From: Pandoraea captiosa
GTDB taxonomy: Bacteria; Pseudomonadota; Gammaproteobacteria; Burkholderiales; Burkholderiaceae
Direction of reading: 5' to 3'
Assembly (NCBI RefSeq): GCF_902459775.1
Contig: NZ_CABPSQ010000003.1
Coordinates: 186,001 to 250,000 of the forward strand
DNA: 64,000 bases
Made by a program: the position numbers and the translations under genes. Within the stretch, counting starts at the first letter, position 1, and every line of letters begins with the position of its first letter. The notes beneath the pieces were generated by a model that was given only the letters and a program-made list of their open reading frames with translations, was not told the origin of the DNA and did not search any database. Below, one piece after another: positions 9,568 through 20,523 of the stretch.

Positions 9568-9652
9568 GAACTCAAGCGATCGAGGTGTCCCCATAGTGAG
9601 GCTCGGCCAGGCGATGCGGGGCAATGCGAGACAAAGTGCTTAACGCCAGTTA

Positions 9653-9680
9653 GTGGCACTCAATGGCACTCAATGGCAGT
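9653..9680. repeat. 10-bp tandem repeat, 2.8 copies
   Basis: TGGCACTCAA is repeated head to tail between the divergent uvrC and earP genes. It is one of many short intergenic tandem repeats in this window. Confidence 0.8.
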
Positions 9681-9770
9681 AGCACCGATTGCGTCGCCGC
9701 GCTACATCGTCGTCACGCGTCACAGGGACTAAAATCAGAAGTTTAGACCAATCTGCGTCCCCGCTTCTCA

Positions 9771-11048
9771 ATGCCCCTGTCCGCTGCGTCCTCCTCCGCC
9801 GCCCCGATCCCGGTGCCCTTTCCATTGGTGCCGCGTTGCGATCTCTTCTGCACCGTCGTCGACAATTTCGGCGATATCGGCGTGTGCTGGCGACTCGCAC
9901 GGCAACTTGTGCGCGAGCATGGCTGGTCGGTCCGGCTATGGGTCGACGATCTCGCCAGCTTCCGTTACCTGCGCCCCGATATCGATCCGTCGCTCGCCCG
10001 GCAGCGCCGCGATGGGGTCGATGTGCGCCGCTGGGACGCCGAGTTCGGCCCGGTAATCGCCAAAACCGACGAAACCAGCGAAGCCGTCGAAACCGATGAC
10101 ATCACGCCCGGCGACATCGTGATCGAGGCATTTGCCTGCGAAATTCCGCGCGACTACGTTATGGCCATGCATGCGCGAAAACAGGCGGGCAATGCGCCGG
10201 TATGGGTCAATCTCGAGTATCTGAGCGCGGAAGATTGGGTCGACGAGGTTCACTTGCAGAAGTCGGTCCATCCGCAGTTGGGACTCGTCAAGACGTTTTT
10301 CCTGCCCGGGTTCACGCCGCGCACCGGTGGGCTGATCCGCGAGCGTGAACTCTTTTCACGGCGCGACGCGTTTCTCGCGTCCCCCGAGTTGCGTAACGCC
10401 TGGTGGCAACGCACCGTCGGGTTGACCGCCGCGCCGCACGACGCGTTGATCGTGTCACTGTTTGCGTATGAGAACGCAGCGCTGCCCGCCCTGCTCGCGC
10501 AATGGTCGGACAGTGACAAACCTGTTGTCTGTCTGGTCCCGCAAGGCCGTATCTCGCCTGCCGTGGGCGAGTGGTTTGGCCGCCAGGGCCTCGCCCCGCG
10601 CGAATCGGCGACGCGCGGCGCGCTTACGGCTTACGGACTGCCGTTTGTGCCGCAAAACGACTTCGATGCGCTGCTGTGGGCCTGCGATGTGAATTTCGTG
10701 CGTGGGGAGGATTCGTTCGTGCGCGCGCAATGGGCGGCGAAACCGTTCGTCTGGCACATCTATCCGCAAAGTGAGAACGCCCATCACGTGAAACTCGACG
10801 CCTTTCTCGCGCGCTATCTCGAGAATATGCCGTCAACGGGTACGCCATCGGGAAACGCCGCTTGCGAGGCGCTCAGAACCTTCTGGCATCTCTGGAACGG
10901 CTACGCGAGCACACCGCCGAACTGGCCGGCGCTGGTGTCGGCATTGCCCGAGCTGAATCGTCACGCACAGGACTGGGCAAGCGCTCAGGCGGCCTTGCCC
11001 GACCTCGCGCGACAGTTGGCAAGCTTCGCAGAAAATCAGGTAAAATAG
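9771..11048 (+). CDS. earP: EF-P arginine rhamnosyltransferase
   Basis: A 425-residue GT-B glycosyltransferase that moves rhamnose from dTDP-rhamnose onto Arg32 of elongation factor P. The N-terminal CTVVDNFGDIGVCWRLAR (about residues 25-42) holds the acidic residues used in catalysis. The late block GEDSFVRAQWAAKPFVWHIY (about 308-327) is the nucleotide-sugar site. Immediately downstream is efp, whose Arg32 is present, so enzyme and substrate are encoded together. The first 20 residues are Ser/Pro-rich and may not belong to the folded protein. The call rests on motifs and on this pairing. Confidence 0.95.
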   Translation: MPLSAASSSAAPIPVPFPLVPRCDLFCTVVDNFGDIGVCWRLARQLVREHGWSVRLWVDDLASFRYLRPDIDPSLARQRRDGVDVRRWDAEFGPVIAKTDETSEAVETDDITPGDIVIEAFACEIPRDYVMAMHARKQAGNAPVWVNLEYLSAEDWVDEVHLQKSVHPQLGLVKTFFLPGFTPRTGGLIRERELFSRRDAFLASPELRNAWWQRTVGLTAAPHDALIVSLFAYENAALPALLAQWSDSDKPVVCLVPQGRISPAVGEWFGRQGLAPRESATRGALTAYGLPFVPQNDFDALLWACDVNFVRGEDSFVRAQWAAKPFVWHIYPQSENAHHVKLDAFLARYLENMPSTGTPSGNAACEALRTFWHLWNGYASTPPNWPALVSALPELNRHAQDWASAQAALPDLARQLASFAENQVK

Positions 11049-11186
11049 CTGGTTTTTCAACGCTTTGCTGCTGAACCTGCTGCTCCGAGTCGCTCTTGGC
11101 GGACGCGGGAATCAAGCGGCGAATGGGCGTATGGAAGCGCTCAACAAGCGGCAAATCGCTTATTTCGTCACAGGATCTCGTTTTTT

Positions 11187-11744
11187 ATGAAAACCGCTCA
11201 AGAACTCCGCGTCGGTAACGTCGTCATGATCGATGGCGAGCCGAACGTCGTGCTTCGCACCGAATACGTCAAGTCGGGCCGTAACTCCAGCGTCGTGAAG
11301 ATGAAGTACAAGAAGCTGCTGTCGGAAGGCCGCGGCGAATTCGCGTACAAGGCCGACGACAAGTTCGACGTCGTGATGCTCGACAAGAAGGAAGTGACCT
11401 ACTCGTACTTCGCCGACCCGATGTACGTGTTCATGGACGCCGACTACAACCAGTACGAAGTCGAAGCCGAGAACATGGACAACGCCATCAAGTACCTCGA
11501 AGACGGTATGCCGTGCGAAGTCGTGTTCTACAACGACAAGGCCATCTCGGTTGAACTGCCGACGACCCTCGTTCGCGTTGTCGAATACACCGAACCGGCC
11601 GTCAAGGGCGACACGTCGTCGGGCAAGGTGCTGAAGAACGCCAAGATCAACGATCTGCTGGAAATTCAGGTTCCGCTGTTCGTCAACACCGGCGACAAGA
11701 TCGAAATCGACACGCGTACCGACGAATACAAGAGCCGCGCCTAA
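11187..11744 (+). CDS. efp: Elongation factor P
   Basis: A 185-residue, full-length EF-P that relieves ribosome stalling at polyproline stretches. It has the KOW-like N-domain followed by two OB folds. The modification loop reads KSGRNSS, placing Arg at position 32, the residue rhamnosylated by EarP rather than the Lys used with EpmA/EpmB. The upstream earP gene agrees. The codons are highly optimised (mostly C/G third bases with few rare codons), consistent with strong expression. A 138-bp gap separates it from earP and a terminator follows. Confidence 0.98.
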   Translation: MKTAQELRVGNVVMIDGEPNVVLRTEYVKSGRNSSVVKMKYKKLLSEGRGEFAYKADDKFDVVMLDKKEVTYSYFADPMYVFMDADYNQYEVEAENMDNAIKYLEDGMPCEVVFYNDKAISVELPTTLVRVVEYTEPAVKGDTSSGKVLKNAKINDLLEIQVPLFVNTGDKIEIDTRTDEYKSRA

Positions 11745-11822
11745 GGGCTCCGGCTTGCGAGCGCAGCACCCTGAAGTCGAAGTGCTGCGCATCGCAAGGT
11801 CGTCAGGTAACACGTCAGTAGC

Positions 11823-11858
11823 AAAAAGCGCTCTACCCTTCGGGGTCGAGCGCTTTTT
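11823..11858. terminator. Bidirectional rho-independent terminator after efp
   Basis: AAAAAGCGCTC (11823-11833) pairs with GAGCGCTTTTT (11848-11858); inside, ACCC and GGGT close a TTCG tetraloop. It lies between convergent efp and nagZ and can serve both. Confidence 0.92.
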
Positions 11859-12027
11859 GTTTGTGGCATGGGCGCCGCCGTCAATGGCCCCGATGCGCAG
11901 AGGTCTCGTCGATGCGACCATCGGCGTGAGCCCTGTCGGTCGTTTCAGCCCTCGCCGTTGTCATCGGCGAACGGCAGCGCGTTACGCGCTACCGCCCGCC
12001 CTCCGCGCGGCGCTCGCGTGAACCGAC

Positions 12028-13062
12028 TTACCCGCCGAATGTCTCGGCGATCAGACGTTTTGCCGCCTGGTACTCGGGCTGCGCCTGCATCTTTTCCCAG
12101 CCGTGGACCTTGCCGCGGCCCTGGAGATGCTTGATACGACGCTGCGATACCGTGTCGACCTTCGGTTTCATTTCGCGCAGCAAGCGGTCGGCCTTCTCCG
12201 GGCTGTTGCAGATGAGCACCATATCGCAGCCGGCATCGAGCGCGGCATGCGCCGCCGTCACGACATCCCCGGCAGCACTCGCGCCCTGCATCGACAGATC
12301 GTCGCTGAAAATCACGCCGTCGAAACCATACTTTCCACGCAGAATTTCCTTGAGCCATTTGGCCGAAAAACCCGCCGGGTTCGGATCGACTTGCGGATAA
12401 ATCACGTGTGCAGGCATCACTGCCGACAACGACATGCCGAGCCAGTCGTACGGCTGCGCATCCACGGACAAAATCTCGTCGAGCGAACGTTCGTCCACGG
12501 GAATCTCGTGATGCGAATCGGCCGCCACGAAACCATGCCCCGGGAAATGCTTGCCGCAATTCGCCATGCCAGCGAGCAACAATCCATGATTCAGGCTCTT
12601 CGCGAGCATGGCGACAACGCGCGGGTCTGCATCGAAAGCCCGGTCGCCGATGACCGTGGATGTGCCGTAATCGAGATCCAGCACCGGCGTGAAGCTCAGG
12701 TCGATATCGCACGCGCGCAGCTCGGACGCCAGCACATAGCCCACGGCCGTCGTCACACGCGTCGCCTTGAATACGTCTTCGTGCCAGAGCTTGCCGAGCT
12801 TGCCCATCGCGGGCAGATGCGTGAAGCCGTCGGTGCGAAAGCGCTGCACGCGCCCGCCTTCGTGGTCGACGGCGATCAGAATGTCGTCGCGCACGTCGCG
12901 AATCTGCTTGGTGAGCGAACACAGCTGTGCCCGATCATCAAAGTTGCGGGCGAACAGAATGACCCCCCCGGTCAACGGGTGCTCGATGCGACGGATGTCG
13001 TCTTCGCTGAGGGTCAGCCCGACGACGTCCAGCATCACCGGGCCAGGCCTGCGCTTCGTCAT
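12028..13062 (-). CDS. nagZ: Beta-N-acetylhexosaminidase
   Basis: A 344-residue GH3 enzyme that removes GlcNAc from anhydromuropeptides during cytoplasmic peptidoglycan recycling. The family block KHFPGHG (near residue 165) is followed by a His-containing loop (DSHHEIP) that supplies the acid/base, and an Asp nucleophile lies in VIFSDDLSMQ. The N-terminus has VDHEGGRVQRF, typical of NagZ. It has no signal peptide, as expected for the Gram-negative enzyme. It is the last gene of the long minus-strand block, directly after acpS. Confidence 0.96.
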   Translation of the reverse strand: MTKRRPGPVMLDVVGLTLSEDDIRRIEHPLTGGVILFARNFDDRAQLCSLTKQIRDVRDDILIAVDHEGGRVQRFRTDGFTHLPAMGKLGKLWHEDVFKATRVTTAVGYVLASELRACDIDLSFTPVLDLDYGTSTVIGDRAFDADPRVVAMLAKSLNHGLLLAGMANCGKHFPGHGFVAADSHHEIPVDERSLDEILSVDAQPYDWLGMSLSAVMPAHVIYPQVDPNPAGFSAKWLKEILRGKYGFDGVIFSDDLSMQGASAAGDVVTAAHAALDAGCDMVLICNSPEKADRLLREMKPKVDTVSQRRIKHLQGRGKVHGWEKMQAQPEYQAAKRLIAETFGG

Positions 13063-13096
13063 TGCGTTTTCTCCGATGCAATATTGCCCATGTTGC

Positions 13097-13588
13097 TTAA
13101 CTCTTCCCTAGGTTTCGAGAGGCGATCGCAAAGGCGACCGCATATTCCTTCTCGTCCGTGATCGAAATCTCGATCGACAAGTGCCGATCGGCGAGCCACT
13201 GCACCAGTTCGCCGGTCGCCACGACGACCGGCTTGCCCGACGGCTCGTTGAGCGTCTGCACCGCGCGCCACGTCATCGGCCAGCGCATGCCCAGACCGAT
13301 AGCCTTCGACACGGCTTCCTTCGCCGCGAATCGGGTGCACAGATACGCCAATCCACGTACCTCCGAGCGCTTCTGACGAGCGTGGTAGACCTTGAGTTCC
13401 TCCGGCCCAAGCACGCGCTCGGCGAACCGTCCCTGCGTGCGCGCCATTACGCCGACGACCCGGCTGATTTGCAGGATGTCGGTACCCACACCGTAAATCG
13501 TTGTCGCCCCCGAGGCAGGGGTTGCGACGTTTGCGCGCGCAGAGGATGCCTCAGCAGGCGAGGAAGAGGGTGGCGTGGTGTCGCTCAT
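13097..13588 (-). CDS. acpS: Holo-[acyl-carrier-protein] synthase
   Basis: A 163-residue enzyme that attaches 4'-phosphopantetheine from CoA to Ser37 of AcpP, encoded about 13 kb upstream in the same strand block. The conserved core starts at [13 protein letters not shown], with the Mg-binding Asp, and continues with [11 protein letters not shown], which holds the catalytic Glu and Lys. About 30 Ser/Ala/Pro-rich residues precede the core, longer than the usual 120-130-residue family. MSDTTPPSS at 13588 is taken as the start; the ribosome site is weak and a later start is possible. Confidence 0.93.
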   Translation of the reverse strand: MSDTTPPSSSPAEASSARANVATPASGATTIYGVGTDILQISRVVGVMARTQGRFAERVLGPEELKVYHARQKRSEVRGLAYLCTRFAAKEAVSKAIGLGMRWPMTWRAVQTLNEPSGKPVVVATGELVQWLADRHLSIEISITDEKEYAVAFAIASRNLGKS

Positions 13589-13650
13589 GAAGATGGCGTA
13601 TGAACAGGGCGTGGCGTGGTGTGACGTATCAATGGTGTCGGCGTGATGCG

Positions 13651-13676
13651 GGCGCAGGAAGCAGGCGCAGGAAGCA
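13651..13676. repeat. 13-bp direct repeat, two copies
   Basis: GGCGCAGGAAGCA occurs twice back to back in the gap between pdxJ and acpS. Confidence 0.75.
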
Positions 13677-13700
13677 GGCACTCAACCGACGCGGCGCGGC

Positions 13701-14462
13701 TCAGCCGCGCGCGGCGATACGGCTCGCGACCATGATTGCCTTCATCTCGCGCACTGCATTCTCCCAACCGGCGAACAGCGCATGCGCGACGATGGCGTGC
13801 CCGATATTGAGTTCGGAGATGCCCTCGATCGCTGCGATGGGTTGTACGTTCTCGTAGTGCAGACCATGCCCGGCGTTGACCCGCAGCCCAAGCGACAGTC
13901 CGAGCGCCACCGCACGTTCGATACGCGCAAATTCGGCCTCGCGCGTGGCGTCGTCGTGCGCTTCCGCATACCGGCCCGTATGCAATTCGACCGCCGGCGC
14001 CCCCATGCGCGCTGCCGCGCGAATGGCGCCTTCATCCGGATCGATAAACAGCGACACGCGGCTGCCGGCCTCACCGAGCCGTTGTGTCGCGGCGGCGATT
14101 CGGTCGTACAAGCCGACGACATCCAGCCCGCCCTCCGTCGTCAACTCCTGACGGCTCTCCGGCACGAGGCACACATCGTGTGGCTTCACGCGACACGCAA
14201 TCGCCAGCATCTCTTCGGTCACCGCGCATTCGAGGTTCATCCGCGTGATGAGCTTGTCGCGCAGATTCGTCACGTCCTCGTCGCGAATATGGCGACGGTC
14301 TTCACGCAGGTGCAACGTAATCACGTCGGCCCCGGCCTCTTCGGCCAGTAACGCGGCCTTGATCGGGTCGGGATAGGTCGTGCCGCGCGCGTTACGCACC
14401 GTTGCGACGTGATCGATGTTCACCCCGAGGTCGATGGGGTTGCCTTGGAAGAAGAGGCTCAT
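13701..14462 (-). CDS. pdxJ: Pyridoxine 5'-phosphate synthase
   Basis: A 253-residue TIM-barrel enzyme that condenses 1-deoxyxylulose 5-phosphate with 3-amino-2-oxopropyl phosphate, the ring-closing step of the DXP-dependent PLP pathway. [13 protein letters not shown] (about residues 15-27) is the family signature, and ELHTGRYAE and [12 protein letters not shown] are conserved active-site loops. Its ATG overlaps the recO stop by 4 bases (ATGA, 14459-14462), so the two are translationally coupled. The recO-pdxJ-acpS order is typical of proteobacteria. Confidence 0.97.
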   Translation of the reverse strand: MSLFFQGNPIDLGVNIDHVATVRNARGTTYPDPIKAALLAEEAGADVITLHLREDRRHIRDEDVTNLRDKLITRMNLECAVTEEMLAIACRVKPHDVCLVPESRQELTTEGGLDVVGLYDRIAAATQRLGEAGSRVSLFIDPDEGAIRAAARMGAPAVELHTGRYAEAHDDATREAEFARIERAVALGLSLGLRVNAGHGLHYENVQPIAAIEGISELNIGHAIVAHALFAGWENAVREMKAIMVASRIAARG

Positions 14463-15472
14463 AGTTTTTGCAGGTCGAGCAGGATCTGCCGGGTATTGAG
14501 CGGCACGCCGCCCAAGTGGTGGTTGAGAAGAAAGCGCATGAGCAGCTTGCTCTGCTGCACGGTCTGCGCCCGCGAGTAGTCGTCTTGCTCCATGTCGAGC
14601 AACGTCTGCCCGATGACGACAGGCCACTCCGATGGCTCGTCGCCGCGTGCCGGACGCACCCCCCAGTCCGGATGGAATACGTAACGGCGATCGGCCGTGA
14701 CTTTGCCGCGCGTCTGCGTGCATCTGTCGAACGCCACGGCATAGCCGGTCTCGCGCAACAGCACGCGTTCGAAGGCGCGCAAAATGATGCCCGCAGGCTC
14801 GCCGTGCGCGAGATGATGCAGGGTTGTCAGGTAATGCTGGAAGAGTTTGTCGTGCGGGTCGTCTCGCGCGCAGAACTTCACGAGCAATTCGTTCAGATAG
14901 AAACCGGAGAGCAACGCGTCGCCTTCGAGCGGACGCAGCCCGCCCACCCACTCGGCCTTCGTCAGCGTGCGCAGTTCGCCCTTCCCCAGCCAGGCGAGCG
15001 AGAGCGGCTGAAATGTCTGAAGTACCCCCCGCAGTGCAGAGTGCGGGCGCTTCGCGCCTTTCGCCACAAGGGCAATGCGCCCGTGGTCGCGTGTGAGCAC
15101 GTCGATGATCAGGCTGGTTTCGCGATAGGGATAGCTGTGAAGGACGAAGCCCGGCTGTTCGGTCACGCGACTCTGCTCGCGCTCGGCCGAGCGCGCGGGT
15201 GACGGCGCGCGCCGTACCCGTTTGGTTTCGCCTTTGACGTCGTGCCGGTTTTCGCGACCGGCACCGTCGGCGTTGGCTTCGGCATGGTGAAAGGCCTCCG
15301 AAGCCGCTTCGTCAACGGCGCGGGTGCGTGCGCTGCGGGTCTGGCGCGCAGGACGGGTTCCCGTCGCCGACGAGGAAGTCCCACGTGGCGCGCGCGATGC
15401 GCCGCCCGCCGAGGTTACCTCGGCTGCCGCTGCCGTGTCATCGCGTGGCGTGTCGAGTTCACTCGTAGCCAT
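14459..15472 (-). CDS. recO: DNA repair protein RecO
   Basis: A 337-residue RecO that anneals SSB-coated DNA and loads RecA with RecR. The OB fold starts near residue 106 ([21 protein letters not shown]). The helical domain follows, with [10 protein letters not shown]. Residues 1-105 are a low-complexity Ala/Arg/Thr-rich extension not present in E. coli RecO (242 residues). The start at 15472 overlaps the end of era by 14 bases; a GTG or ATG inside the extension cannot be excluded, so the true N-terminus is uncertain. Confidence 0.93.
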   Translation of the reverse strand: MATSELDTPRDDTAAAAEVTSAGGASRAPRGTSSSATGTRPARQTRSARTRAVDEAASEAFHHAEANADGAGRENRHDVKGETKRVRRAPSPARSAEREQSRVTEQPGFVLHSYPYRETSLIIDVLTRDHGRIALVAKGAKRPHSALRGVLQTFQPLSLAWLGKGELRTLTKAEWVGGLRPLEGDALLSGFYLNELLVKFCARDDPHDKLFQHYLTTLHHLAHGEPAGIILRAFERVLLRETGYAVAFDRCTQTRGKVTADRRYVFHPDWGVRPARGDEPSEWPVVIGQTLLDMEQDDYSRAQTVQQSKLLMRFLLNHHLGGVPLNTRQILLDLQKL

Positions 15473-16352
15473 ATGCCCGCAGGCCGGCGTCGTTGTCGGC
15501 CCAGCCGCTCTTCACTTTGATGAAGACTTCCAGATAGACCGGACCGTCGAAGAGCTTTTCCATGTCGTGACGCGCATCGGTGGAAATTTGCTTGAGCTTC
15601 GCGCCCTTGCTGCCGATGATCATCGCCTTGTGGTTGTCACGCTCGACCAGCACGCTCGCGAAAATACGGCGCAAACGGCCTTCCTGCTCATACTTGTCGA
15701 TGATGACGGTGCTGGTATAGGGGATTTCGTCACCCGTCCAGCGGAACACCTTTTCGCGCAGAATCTCCGCCGCCATGAAGCGCTCGCTGCGATCGGTCAG
15801 GTCGTCTTCACCGTAGATCGGCTCGCCTTCGAGCAGGTACGGGCGCAGCACGCCGAGCAAATGCTTGATGTCATCCGCACGCTTGGCCGACAGCGGCACG
15901 ATCTCGCGGAAATCGCGCACTTCACTGACCTTGCGCAGGAACAACAGCATCTCCTCCGCGCTGTTCATGCGATCACGCTTGTTGACGATGAGCAGTACTG
16001 GCGTCGTTTCCGGTAGCAGGTTGAGCACCTTCTCGTCGTCCGGACCGAAATTGCCGGCCTCGATGACGAACATCACAACGTCGACGCTCGACAGCGTAGA
16101 CGTCACGGCGCGATTGAGCGAACGATTCAGTGCGGTCGCGTGACGTGTCTGGAAGCCCGGGGTGTCGACGAAGATGTACTGCGCGTCTTCCGTCGTGTTG
16201 ATGCCGGTGATGCGGTGCCGCGTCGTCTGCGCCTTGCGCGACGTAATACTGATCTTCTGACCGACGAGGGCGTTGAGCAGCGTCGACTTGCCGACGTTCG
16301 GACGCCCGACGATCGCCACGGTACCGCAGCGAAAATCCGTCTTATCGTTCAT
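15459..16352 (-). CDS. era: GTPase Era
   Basis: A 297-residue essential GTPase that chaperones 16S rRNA 3'-end maturation in the 30S subunit. GTP motifs are clear: G1 GRPNVGKST (residues 16-24), G3 DTPG, G4 NKRD and a later SAKR. The C-terminal KH domain, which binds the 3' end of 16S rRNA, starts near residue 200. The start MNDKTDF at 16352 matches the family, with AGAGAG as ribosome site about 10 bases upstream; the frame remains open 16 codons further. rnc lies 55 bases upstream and recO overlaps the end, the usual rnc-era-recO operon. Confidence 0.97.
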   Translation of the reverse strand: MNDKTDFRCGTVAIVGRPNVGKSTLLNALVGQKISITSRKAQTTRHRITGINTTEDAQYIFVDTPGFQTRHATALNRSLNRAVTSTLSSVDVVMFVIEAGNFGPDDEKVLNLLPETTPVLLIVNKRDRMNSAEEMLLFLRKVSEVRDFREIVPLSAKRADDIKHLLGVLRPYLLEGEPIYGEDDLTDRSERFMAAEILREKVFRWTGDEIPYTSTVIIDKYEQEGRLRRIFASVLVERDNHKAMIIGSKGAKLKQISTDARHDMEKLFDGPVYLEVFIKVKSGWADNDAGLRAYGYE

Positions 16353-16407
16353 GATTGGAAACTCTCTTGAAACGGGGGAGCGCCTCGCGCTCATCCCCAA
16401 ATGGAAC

Positions 16408-17514
16408 TCAGGCAGCAGCCGGAGGTTGTTTCACGGCGTCGGCCTTATCAGCCGCCTTCTCCGTCGACTTGTCAGTCGACTTGTCCGTCGCCTTGTCCGC
16501 TGCTTTATCCGTCGCCTTGTCGGCAGGCTTCTCGGCAGACTTTTCGGCAGGCTTCTCGGTTGCCTTCTCTGTCGGTACAGCCGTGCCGCGTGGCGCGCCA
16601 TGACTCGAGGCCGTCATCGCAGGCGCCATCGTCGAGCCGACGCTGGTATCGCGCGCGTCCTTTGACTCCCGGGACTCCCTGGCATCCCTCAGGTCCTTCA
16701 CCTCTTTCGACTCTGCCGGTGCTGTGGATGTCGCCTGACCCGCTTTCTCCGCCTTTTTCGCTTCCGAGGCCGCCGCTTTCGCTGCCCGCTTCTTAGCCGC
16801 CTTGGCGCTCTTCTCCGCCTTGGGCTTGGCCAGCGCGGGCATCTTCTGCACCTCTTCGAGCGCCTTCTTCGCCGCCGCTTGCTCCGCAGCGCGGCGGCTC
16901 GCACCCGAGCCACCGACCTTGATGTCGAGCTTCGGCACCGTACATTCAACCTCGAATTGCTGGTTGTGCGCTGCGCCGTGCGTGGCAATCACCGTGTACT
17001 GCGGCAGCGCAATCTTGTGACCTTGCAGATACTCCTGAAGCAGCGTCTTGGCGTCTTTACCGAGCGTTTTCGGATCGACGTGTTCGAGCACCGGCGTGTA
17101 AAGACGCTCGATGACGGCGTAGGCCGCTTCGAAGCCCCCGTCGAGGTACATCGCCCCGAACAGCGCTTCGAGCGTGTCGGCCAGAATCGAGGGACGGCGG
17201 AAACCACCGCTCTTGAGCTCGCCCTCGCCTAAGCGCAGGAAATCGGAAACGCCAAGCGTCTGCGCGATCTCATACAGCGACTGCTGCTTCACGAGATTGG
17301 CACGCACACGAGAGAGGTCGCCTTCGTCGAGCTTGCCGTAGCGACGGAACAGAATCGCTGCGACCGAACAGTTCAGAATGGAATCGCCGAGAAACTCCAA
17401 CCGCTCATTATTGGCGGCACTGTGGCTACGGTGCGTCAGTGCTTGGCAAAGCAATTCCGCATCGTGGAAACGATACTGGAGGCGTTCTTCCAGTTGGTTG
17501 AGAGATTGAGGCAT
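16408..17514 (-). CDS. rnc: Ribonuclease III with long Lys/Ala-rich C-terminal tail
   Basis: A 368-residue dsRNA endonuclease for rRNA processing. The catalytic domain has the signature [12 protein letters not shown] (residues 36-47) with the active-site Glu and Asp, and [15 protein letters not shown] (113-127). The dsRNA-binding domain spans about 155-225. E. coli RNase III stops there (226 residues). Here about 140 residues follow, first Lys/Ala-rich like histone H1 tails, then a run of (A/T)DK-type tetrads and an alanine-rich end. The tail is encoded by imperfect 12-bp repeats at about 16440-16570. It probably adds RNA or ribosome affinity; this is inference. Confidence 0.95.
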   Translation of the reverse strand: MPQSLNQLEERLQYRFHDAELLCQALTHRSHSAANNERLEFLGDSILNCSVAAILFRRYGKLDEGDLSRVRANLVKQQSLYEIAQTLGVSDFLRLGEGELKSGGFRRPSILADTLEALFGAMYLDGGFEAAYAVIERLYTPVLEHVDPKTLGKDAKTLLQEYLQGHKIALPQYTVIATHGAAHNQQFEVECTVPKLDIKVGGSGASRRAAEQAAAKKALEEVQKMPALAKPKAEKSAKAAKKRAAKAAASEAKKAEKAGQATSTAPAESKEVKDLRDARESRESKDARDTSVGSTMAPAMTASSHGAPRGTAVPTEKATEKPAEKSAEKPADKATDKAADKATDKSTDKSTEKAADKADAVKQPPAAA

Positions 17515-17689
17515 GGCGCAAGTATAGCGCGACGCTCCCGCCCCAGCGCGCGTCGTCGCCAAGAAACGACGGGCTTTACCGCCGTGTGGCGGGCTTTTCG
17601 GACTCGCGTGAGGGCGGTGAACCGGACATTTCCGAATGCAGGACGGATCCGTCCCTTCGGCAGTCCTCACTCGTCGCGTCTTTTATTTC

Positions 17690-17741
17690 TTTTTCAAAAA
17701 CAATAATGCGGAAAATGACGAATTTCGCCAATTTCCGCATT
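17690..17741 (-). terminator. Rho-independent terminator after lepB
   Basis: On the minus strand AATGCGGAAA (17741-17732) pairs with TTTCCGCATT (17714-17705), followed by ATTGTTTTTG. It lies between the lepB stop and rnc, and separates lepA-lepB from rnc-era-recO. Confidence 0.8.
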
Positions 17742-17784
17742 AATTCAACATCATCGCTGGGAGATCCCGCCGTGGCAGTTGCCT

Positions 17785-18699
17785 TTACTGGAAGCTACCC
17801 AGACGCTTCAGATTCGAGAAGTTCATCCAGATAAAGAACGCACGTCCGACGATGTTCTCTTCCGGCACAAACCCCCAGTAACGGCTGTCTGCGCTGTTAT
17901 CGCGGTTGTCGCCCATCATGAAGTAGTTACCCGGCGGCACCTTGCAGATCACGCCCTGACTGTTGTACTGGCAGTTCTGCTTGTTCGGAAAGTCGTCGGC
18001 GCCCATGATGTACGGCGGCACGTTCGGGTCGTTCAGGATACGGTTCTTGACCCCGCCCACCGTTTCTTCGAACTGCTTGAAGTAGGCGATATGTTCGTCG
18101 TCGAAATAATCCGGCAACGCCGTTTCGGGCACAGGCTGCCCGTTGATCGTCAGCTTCTTGTTCTGGTAGGCCACCACGTCGCCCGGCACGCCGATCACAC
18201 GCTTGATGTAGTCCATGGACTCATCTTTCGGGTAACGGAACACCACAACGTCGCCGCGCTTCGGTTCGCCCAACGGGATGATCTTCTTGTTGATCACCGG
18301 CAGGCGAATGCCGTAGTCGAACTTGTTGACGAGAATGAAATCGCCGACGAGCAGCGTCGGGATCATCGACCCGGACGGGATCTTGAACGGCTCCACCACG
18401 AAGGAACGCAGCACGAACACCGCCAGAATCACCGGGAAGAAGCTCGCGGAGTACTCGAGCCACCAAGGTTGACGCAGCTTCTCGTCACGCAATTTCGCAC
18501 GTGCACTCGCAAGCGCGCTGCCCTCCTGCGAACCAGAGCCCTGAACGCCGGAGCCCTGCAACGCCAGTTGCTGCTGATCGAATTGCGCCACAGCGTTCTG
18601 TGCTGCCCGGCGGCGCGCCGGTTGAAACACCAACTTGTCGGCCACCCAGGCCACCCCGGTCACCAGCACCAGGATCAAAAGAATCAGGGCGAAATTCAT
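17785..18699 (-). CDS. lepB: Signal peptidase I
   Basis: A 304-residue inner-membrane serine protease that removes Sec and Tat signal peptides. Two membrane segments lie at residues 3-19 and about 84-100. The nucleophile is Ser111 in PSGSMIPTLLVGD; the general base Lys is near residue 167 in DYIKRVIGVPGD. Box E is near the C-terminus as GDNRDNSADSRYWG. Between the membrane segments there is a Gln/Gly/Ser-rich linker. It starts 18 bases after the lepA stop, forming the classic lepA-lepB pair. Confidence 0.97.
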   Translation of the reverse strand: MNFALILLILVLVTGVAWVADKLVFQPARRRAAQNAVAQFDQQQLALQGSGVQGSGSQEGSALASARAKLRDEKLRQPWWLEYSASFFPVILAVFVLRSFVVEPFKIPSGSMIPTLLVGDFILVNKFDYGIRLPVINKKIIPLGEPKRGDVVVFRYPKDESMDYIKRVIGVPGDVVAYQNKKLTINGQPVPETALPDYFDDEHIAYFKQFEETVGGVKNRILNDPNVPPYIMGADDFPNKQNCQYNSQGVICKVPPGNYFMMGDNRDNSADSRYWGFVPEENIVGRAFFIWMNFSNLKRLGSFQ

Positions 18700-18717
18700 G
18701 CGGGACCTGTCGCTACG

Positions 18718-20523
18718 TTATTTGTCTTCGACTTGCAAAATGGCAAGGAACGCTTCCTGGGGAATCTCAACGCTCCCCACCTGCTTCATGCGCTTCTTAC
18801 CTTCCTTCTGTTTCTCAAGCAGCTTCTTCTTACGCGTGATGTCGCCACCATAGCACTTCGCCAGAACGTTCTTGCGCAAGGCCTTGATGTTTTCACGGGC
18901 AATAATGTTCGCACCGATCGCGGCCTGAATCGCCACATCGTACATCTGGCGCGGAATGATTTCCCGCATCTTCGCCGCGACTTGCGCGCCGCGACGCCGA
19001 CTCTCCGAACGGTGAACGATGATCGACAGGGCGTCGACCTTGTCACTGTTGATGAGCATGTCGACCTTGACGACGTCCGACGCGCGATACTCCTTGAACT
19101 CGTAGTCCATCGACGCGTAACCACGCGACACCGACTTCAGACGATCGAAGAAATCGAGCACGATTTCAGCCATCGGAATTTCGTAGATCAGACGAACCTG
19201 ACGGCCGTGGTATTGCATGTCGATCTGGATACCGCGTTTTTGCTGGCACAACGTGACGACCGAGCCGACATACTCCTGCGGCATGTACAGATTCACGGTG
19301 ACGATCGGCTCGCGAACTTCCTCGATACGGCCCGGATCCGGCATCTTCGACGGGTTTTCGACGGACACGACGGTGCCATCGCGCTCCGTCACCTCGTAAA
19401 TCACGGTCGGCGCCGTGGTGATGAGGTCCATGTCGAACTCGCGCTCCAGGCGCTCCTGCACGATCTCCATGTGCAGCAACCCCAGGAAGCCGCAGCGGAA
19501 GCCGAAGCCCAGGGCCTGCGAGACTTCCGGCTCGTATTGCAGCGACGCATCGTTGAGCTTGAGCTTTTCGAGCGACTCGCGCAGCGCGTCGTACTGGTTG
19601 GCTTCAACGGGATAAAGCCCGGCGAACACCTGCGGCTTGACTTCCTTGAAGCCCGGCAGCGGCGCATCGGCCGGTTTGGTCGTGGTCGTCACGGCGTGCG
19701 TGACTGTATCACCCACCTTTGCAGCACCGAGTTCCTTGATGCCCGAGATGATGAAGCCGACCTGCCCCGCCGAGAGCGACGCGAGCTGCTTCGACTTGGG
19801 CGTGAACACGCCGACCTGCTCGACCAGATGGCTCGAACCCGTGGCCATCAAGTGAATCTTTTCCTTCGGCTTGAGCGTGCCGTTCACGACACGCACGAGC
19901 ATGACCACACCCACGTAGCTGTCGAACCACGAGTCGATGATCAGCGCCTGCAACGGAGCATTCGCATCGCCCTTGGGCGGCGGCACCTTGGCGATCAGCG
20001 CTTCAAGCACGTCTTCCACACCGAGACCGGTCTTCGCCGAGCAGCGCACGGCGTCGGTCGCTTCGATGCCGATCACGTCTTCGATCTCCTGGATCGCGTT
20101 CTCGGGTTCGGCAGACGGCAAATCGATCTTGTTGAGCACCGGCACCACTTCCACGCCCAGTTCAATGGCCGTGTAGCAGTTCGCCACCGTCTGCGCCTCG
20201 ACACCCTGCGACGCGTCGACCACGAGCAGTGCGCCTTCGCATGCGGAGAGCGAACGGCTCACCTCGTACGAGAAGTCGACGTGTCCCGGCGTATCGATGA
20301 GGTTGAGGTTGTAGACCTTGCCATCGCGCGCCTTGTATTGCAGCGCGGCGGTCTGCGCCTTGATGGTGATGCCACGCTCGCGCTCGAGGTCCATCGAGTC
20401 GAGGACGCGCGATTCCATTTCACGATCGGACAAACCGCCGCTCAGCTGGATGATGCGATCGGCCAGGGTCGATTTCCCGTGGTCGATGTGGGCGATGATC
20501 GAAAAATTGCGAATATGGTCCAT
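18718..20523 (-). CDS. lepA: Elongation factor 4 (back-translocating GTPase)
   Basis: A 601-residue ribosomal GTPase thought to assist initiation or 30S assembly and stalled translation. G1 is AHIDHGKST near residue 12, G3 DTPGHVDF, and G4 NKIDLP. The C-terminal LepA-specific domain ends with [15 protein letters not shown], matching the family. The start MDHIRNF at 20523 agrees with homologues; 24 further codons upstream are open but without support. Length is standard. Confidence 0.98.
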   Translation of the reverse strand: MDHIRNFSIIAHIDHGKSTLADRIIQLSGGLSDREMESRVLDSMDLERERGITIKAQTAALQYKARDGKVYNLNLIDTPGHVDFSYEVSRSLSACEGALLVVDASQGVEAQTVANCYTAIELGVEVVPVLNKIDLPSAEPENAIQEIEDVIGIEATDAVRCSAKTGLGVEDVLEALIAKVPPPKGDANAPLQALIIDSWFDSYVGVVMLVRVVNGTLKPKEKIHLMATGSSHLVEQVGVFTPKSKQLASLSAGQVGFIISGIKELGAAKVGDTVTHAVTTTTKPADAPLPGFKEVKPQVFAGLYPVEANQYDALRESLEKLKLNDASLQYEPEVSQALGFGFRCGFLGLLHMEIVQERLEREFDMDLITTAPTVIYEVTERDGTVVSVENPSKMPDPGRIEEVREPIVTVNLYMPQEYVGSVVTLCQQKRGIQIDMQYHGRQVRLIYEIPMAEIVLDFFDRLKSVSRGYASMDYEFKEYRASDVVKVDMLINSDKVDALSIIVHRSESRRRGAQVAAKMREIIPRQMYDVAIQAAIGANIIARENIKALRKNVLAKCYGGDITRKKKLLEKQKEGKKRMKQVGSVEIPQEAFLAILQVEDK

